64,000 nucleotides of DNA from Dehalogenimonas sp. W (GTDB taxonomy: Bacteria; Chloroflexota; Dehalococcoidia; Dehalococcoidales; Dehalococcoidaceae), in contig NZ_CP146612.1 in NCBI RefSeq assembly GCF_037094495.1, forward strand, positions 186,001 through 250,000, in the 5' to 3' direction. This document shows positions 61,601 to 64,000 of this stretch, piece after piece. The notes beneath the pieces were generated by a model, which saw only the letters and a list, made by a program, of their open reading frames with translations, had not been told where the DNA came from and searched no databases. Each line of letters begins with the position of its first letter. Positions within the stretch are counted from its first letter, which is position 1. The position numbers and the translations under genes are program-made.

Positions 61601-62455
61601 TTAACTGAACAGCTTTTCCAGGTTTACCGTGATAAGATCGTTCCAATCACGCACTACAATTTCAACTTTATAACCAGCCAGATTACCTTTCAATGTAATC
61701 GACGTACCGATAGATCCCGTTACGGTATTTTCGGTAAAACCTGTGGCCCCTTGCATCAGATTCCGGTAATGACTGACGGCATCGGCAACACTGCCAGTGT
61801 TTTCATACCGGCGATAGTATTCTTTGGAGTTCGACCAGCAATAGAAGATATCTGACAAGGGAACACTCAATTGATAAGCAGGGAAAAGGGTCGTGGGAAA
61901 ATCGGTAAAGTAGGGATTGCTTTGGTAGACGATTTTATTATTCCCCACCATGACGCTGACGTTCTGTTCACCGGTATAGAAGGAGGCCTCCGCGTCGGCG
62001 TACACTTCCCAATCACCGATATAGCCTTGAACATCACTGAAAGCATTAATCTGATGCGCCTCAACCCTGTCATAGTAATGTTTGAGTACCTCGGCTTCGG
62101 TTGCGGCGGAAGAGTATTGAATGCCAAAATAAAACTTAATGTCAGGATATACATAATCCGCCGGGTAATACACTTCCATCCAGAAATTATTCTGACGTTC
62201 TTCAATATTCTTAATTTTGTATAGCGGCCAGATGGTCTCAGGGTATTCTTTAAGTTCACACATAAAATTACCGACCGCGGTCGGCATCGGCGGAGCTGTC
62301 GTGACCGGAGCCGTCGTACCCGGCGGATTGGTGTCAGGTGTATTTGTGCCGGGATCGTTGTTGCCGACCTCCGCTCCCGAACTGCAACCCACCGCGATCA
62401 GCATGATTGACATTGCCGTTACAACAATACGCGCCCAGGAAATTTTGTTGGTCAT
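61601..62455 (-). CDS. Exported lipoprotein of unknown function
   Basis: A 284-residue lipoprotein with a signal peptide ending at AVGC, a Pro/Thr/Asn-rich linker (residues ~30-60, e.g. DTNPPGTTAPVTTAPP) and a ~220-residue globular part rich in Tyr and acidic residues. No family is recognised. The end (TVTGSIGTSITLKGNLAGYKVEIVVRDW) looks like a beta-sandwich. AAAGG precedes the ATG. It is a lone gene between FAH and comM. Confidence 0.7.
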   Translation of the reverse strand: MTNKISWARIVVTAMSIMLIAVGCSSGAEVGNNDPGTNTPDTNPPGTTAPVTTAPPMPTAVGNFMCELKEYPETIWPLYKIKNIEERQNNFWMEVYYPADYVYPDIKFYFGIQYSSAATEAEVLKHYYDRVEAHQINAFSDVQGYIGDWEVYADAEASFYTGEQNVSVMVGNNKIVYQSNPYFTDFPTTLFPAYQLSVPLSDIFYCWSNSKEYYRRYENTGSVADAVSHYRNLMQGATGFTENTVTGSIGTSITLKGNLAGYKVEIVVRDWNDLITVNLEKLFS

Positions 62456-62569
62456 TATTTGCCTTTCTAAGCGTATTTACACACTTGACGAATATATAAT
62501 CGGCTATTATCAGTCAGCAGGCGTGCTTTGTCAAAGTGTTATTTCACCAATTTTTTATTACAAGCCGGT

Positions 62570-62598
62570 TTGACACCCGGCGCCCTGGTGGCTAACAT
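62570..62598 (+). promoter_or_regulatory. Promoter of the YifB/ComM gene (leaderless)
   Basis: Perfect TTGACA at 62570-62575, 17-base spacer and TAACAT at 62593-62598. The ATG at 62608 is 9 bases downstream, without a Shine-Dalgarno, so the mRNA is likely leaderless. Confidence 0.7.
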
Positions 62599-62607
62599 AG
62601 GCGCATT

Positions 62608-64000
62608 ATGCTCGCTAAAACCATGACCTGCGCCCTGCTCGGACTGGACGGCACCATCGTTGAAGTTGAGGTTGATATCGCCCCCGGTCTGCCGTCGTTC
62701 ACCGTGGTCGGTCTGCCCGACGCCGCCATTCAGGAATCCCGGGAGCGGGTCCGCGCCGCCGTCAGGAATTCTGGTTTCTTTTTTCCAATGAAGCGGGTGG
62801 TCGCCAGCCTGGCGCCGGCAGATTTCAAGAAAACCGGCCCGGCTTATGACCTGCCCATCGCTCTGGGCATCTTGCTGAGTTCCGGCCAGCTTCGCGCCCA
62901 GGTAAAAGACATCGTGTTTCTGGGTGAATTATCCCTGGAAGGCAAACTGCGCCACACCAGCGGTATTCTGCCGATGGTATCGCTGGCGCGGGACCACGGT
63001 TTCCGCCGGGTGATTGTGCCGGCCGAGGATGCCCTTGAAGCCGCCCTGGTGGACGGCGTGGAGATTATTCCGGTAACCAGTCTGGCTCAAATGGCCTCTT
63101 TTCTCTCCGGCGACATTGAAGCCCCCCAGCCGCCGGAACGGCCGGTCTTTGCCGATGACGGCACCGCCGCCAACTTTGACATGTCCCACATCAAGGGTCA
63201 GGAACACGTCAAGCGCGCTCTGGAAGTGGCAGCCGCCGGGGCGCATAACGTGGTCATGTCCGGCCCGCCCGGCTCCGGCAAGACCATGCTGGCCCGGGCT
63301 TTGACTACTATCCTGCCGCCACTGACCAATGATGAGGCCCTGGAAGTCACCAAAATATATTCAGTTTCCGGCAATCTGCCGCCGGGCACGCCGCTGGTGC
63401 GGCGTCGCCCCTTCCGTTCTCCTCACTACACCACTTCGGCCGCCGGTCTGGTTGGCGGCGGTCACCAGCCGCGTCCCGGTGAAATTACTTTGTCACATCG
63501 CGGCGTACTATTCTTGGATGAACTGCCGGAGTTCGGCCACAGCATGCTGGAAGTACTGCGTCAGCCACTGGAAGACCGGGTGGTGACCATCAGTCGCTCG
63601 CAGGGCACGGTCACTTTCCCGGCCAACTTCATGCTGGTCGGCGCCATGAATCCCTGTCCCTGCGGTTATTACGGCGATCCGCTCAAGGAATGCCGTTGCG
63701 CCCCGTCACAAATTACCCGCTATCAGACACGTTTATCCGGGCCGTTTCTGGACCGGGTGGATATTTTTGTTGAAGTACCGCGGGTGGATTATGACAAGCT
63801 ATCGGGCGACCATCAGGGTGAATCATCTTCGGCCATTTCCAGTCGGGTGACCACCGCCCGGGAATATCAGACAGTCCGCTTTACCGGCAGCCGCCTGACT
63901 GCCAATAACGATATGACCGCGGCCGATATTAAGAAACACTGTAAAATGGACGCCCCGGCGGAGAGTCTGCTGAAAACAGCCATGCGCCAGCTGTCCTTGT
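62608..64000 (+). CDS. YifB/ComM-family AAA+ ATPase (Mg-chelatase-like), truncated at right edge
   Basis: 464 residues are visible; the frame is open to the window end, and full proteins are about 500-510 residues. The N-terminal ChlI-like domain (DIAPGLPSFTVVGLPDAAIQESRERV) is followed by AAA+ Walker A SGPPGSGKTML, RSPHHTTSAAGLVGGG-type segment (RSPHYTTSAAGLVGGG), Walker B GVLFLDELPEF and a CPCGYYGD Cys motif. ComM is a helicase that promotes branch migration in natural transformation; orthologs are widespread even outside competent species. Confidence 0.95.
   Translation, partial: MLAKTMTCALLGLDGTIVEVEVDIAPGLPSFTVVGLPDAAIQESRERVRAAVRNSGFFFPMKRVVASLAPADFKKTGPAYDLPIALGILLSSGQLRAQVKDIVFLGELSLEGKLRHTSGILPMVSLARDHGFRRVIVPAEDALEAALVDGVEIIPVTSLAQMASFLSGDIEAPQPPERPVFADDGTAANFDMSHIKGQEHVKRALEVAAAGAHNVVMSGPPGSGKTMLARALTTILPPLTNDEALEVTKIYSVSGNLPPGTPLVRRRPFRSPHYTTSAAGLVGGGHQPRPGEITLSHRGVLFLDELPEFGHSMLEVLRQPLEDRVVTISRSQGTVTFPANFMLVGAMNPCPCGYYGDPLKECRCAPSQITRYQTRLSGPFLDRVDIFVEVPRVDYDKLSGDHQGESSSAISSRVTTAREYQTVRFTGSRLTANNDMTAADIKKHCKMDAPAESLLKTAMRQLSL

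Overview
The window looks like chromosome of a Dehalococcoidia bacterium (Chloroflexota), most like Dehalogenimonas. This is inferred from gene content and style, not from a marker search: moderately high GC, an archaeal-type class V fructose-1,6-bisphosphatase, an archaeal-style split glutamate synthase, a tungstate transporter, GTG/TTG starts, several apparently leaderless genes and promoters with an extended TGC before the -10 box. No rRNA, tRNA, CRISPR array, IS element, prophage or reductive dehalogenase gene was recognised. Both edges cut genes: an MFS transporter at the left and a YifB/ComM ATPase at the right.

Layout. 1-6.5 kb: MFS transporter, MscL with a zinc-ribbon tail, a DUF1508 protein, a DOMON-like lipoprotein convergent with a b-type-cytochrome-like membrane protein, glgC-glgA, and mobB. 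6.6-11.4 kb: an operon of a parvulin-type foldase, homoserine dehydrogenase, threonine synthase, a flavin reductase-like protein and GTP cyclohydrolase I. 11.4-19.0 kb: an accessory surface-protein region with a NarL-type two-component system, three exported proteins sharing an AAWTDEI signal-peptide motif, a SipW-type signal peptidase fused to a membrane domain, and a large protein with two DUF5305-like repeats. 19.1-26 kb: prfA-prmC, etfBA, then a predicted Moco/Tuco riboswitch with terminator ahead of a Tup-type tungstate ABC transporter. 26-35 kb: EF-G-like GTPase, SpoIIM-like protein, nitroreductase, XerD, fabF-recJ-plsY and a CxxC membrane protein. 35-45 kb: a long minus-strand run of ferredoxin, hisH, FAD oxidoreductase, glutamate synthase glutaminase domain, hisF, glutamate synthase FMN and GXGXG domains, an orphan response regulator, a DUF503 protein and an MrfA-like helicase. 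45-54.4 kb: MntP-like pump, ArsB/SLC13-like permease, an overlapping four-gene operon (KamA aminomutase, two ATP-grasp ligases, GNAT acetyltransferase), a Cys-rich protein, a PAS kinase/OmpR regulator pair and a nitrilase-family amidase. 54.4-64 kb: rhodanese lipoprotein, acetyl-CoA synthetase, sugar nucleotidyltransferase, RdgB, fbp, cobO, FAH-family hydrolase, a lipoprotein, and ComM.

Two regions stand out as possibly undescribed systems. One is the SipW-type surface cluster at 14.0-19.0 kb, which has substrates, a dedicated peptidase, a membrane-anchored accessory protein and a neighbouring regulator. The other is the kamA operon at 47.5-51.3 kb, predicted to make a beta-amino acid, probably beta-lysine, then ligate and acetylate it. 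Other points of interest are the riboswitch, the interleaving of histidine and glutamate synthase genes, a promoter element present in two copies, and a set of leaderless genes.
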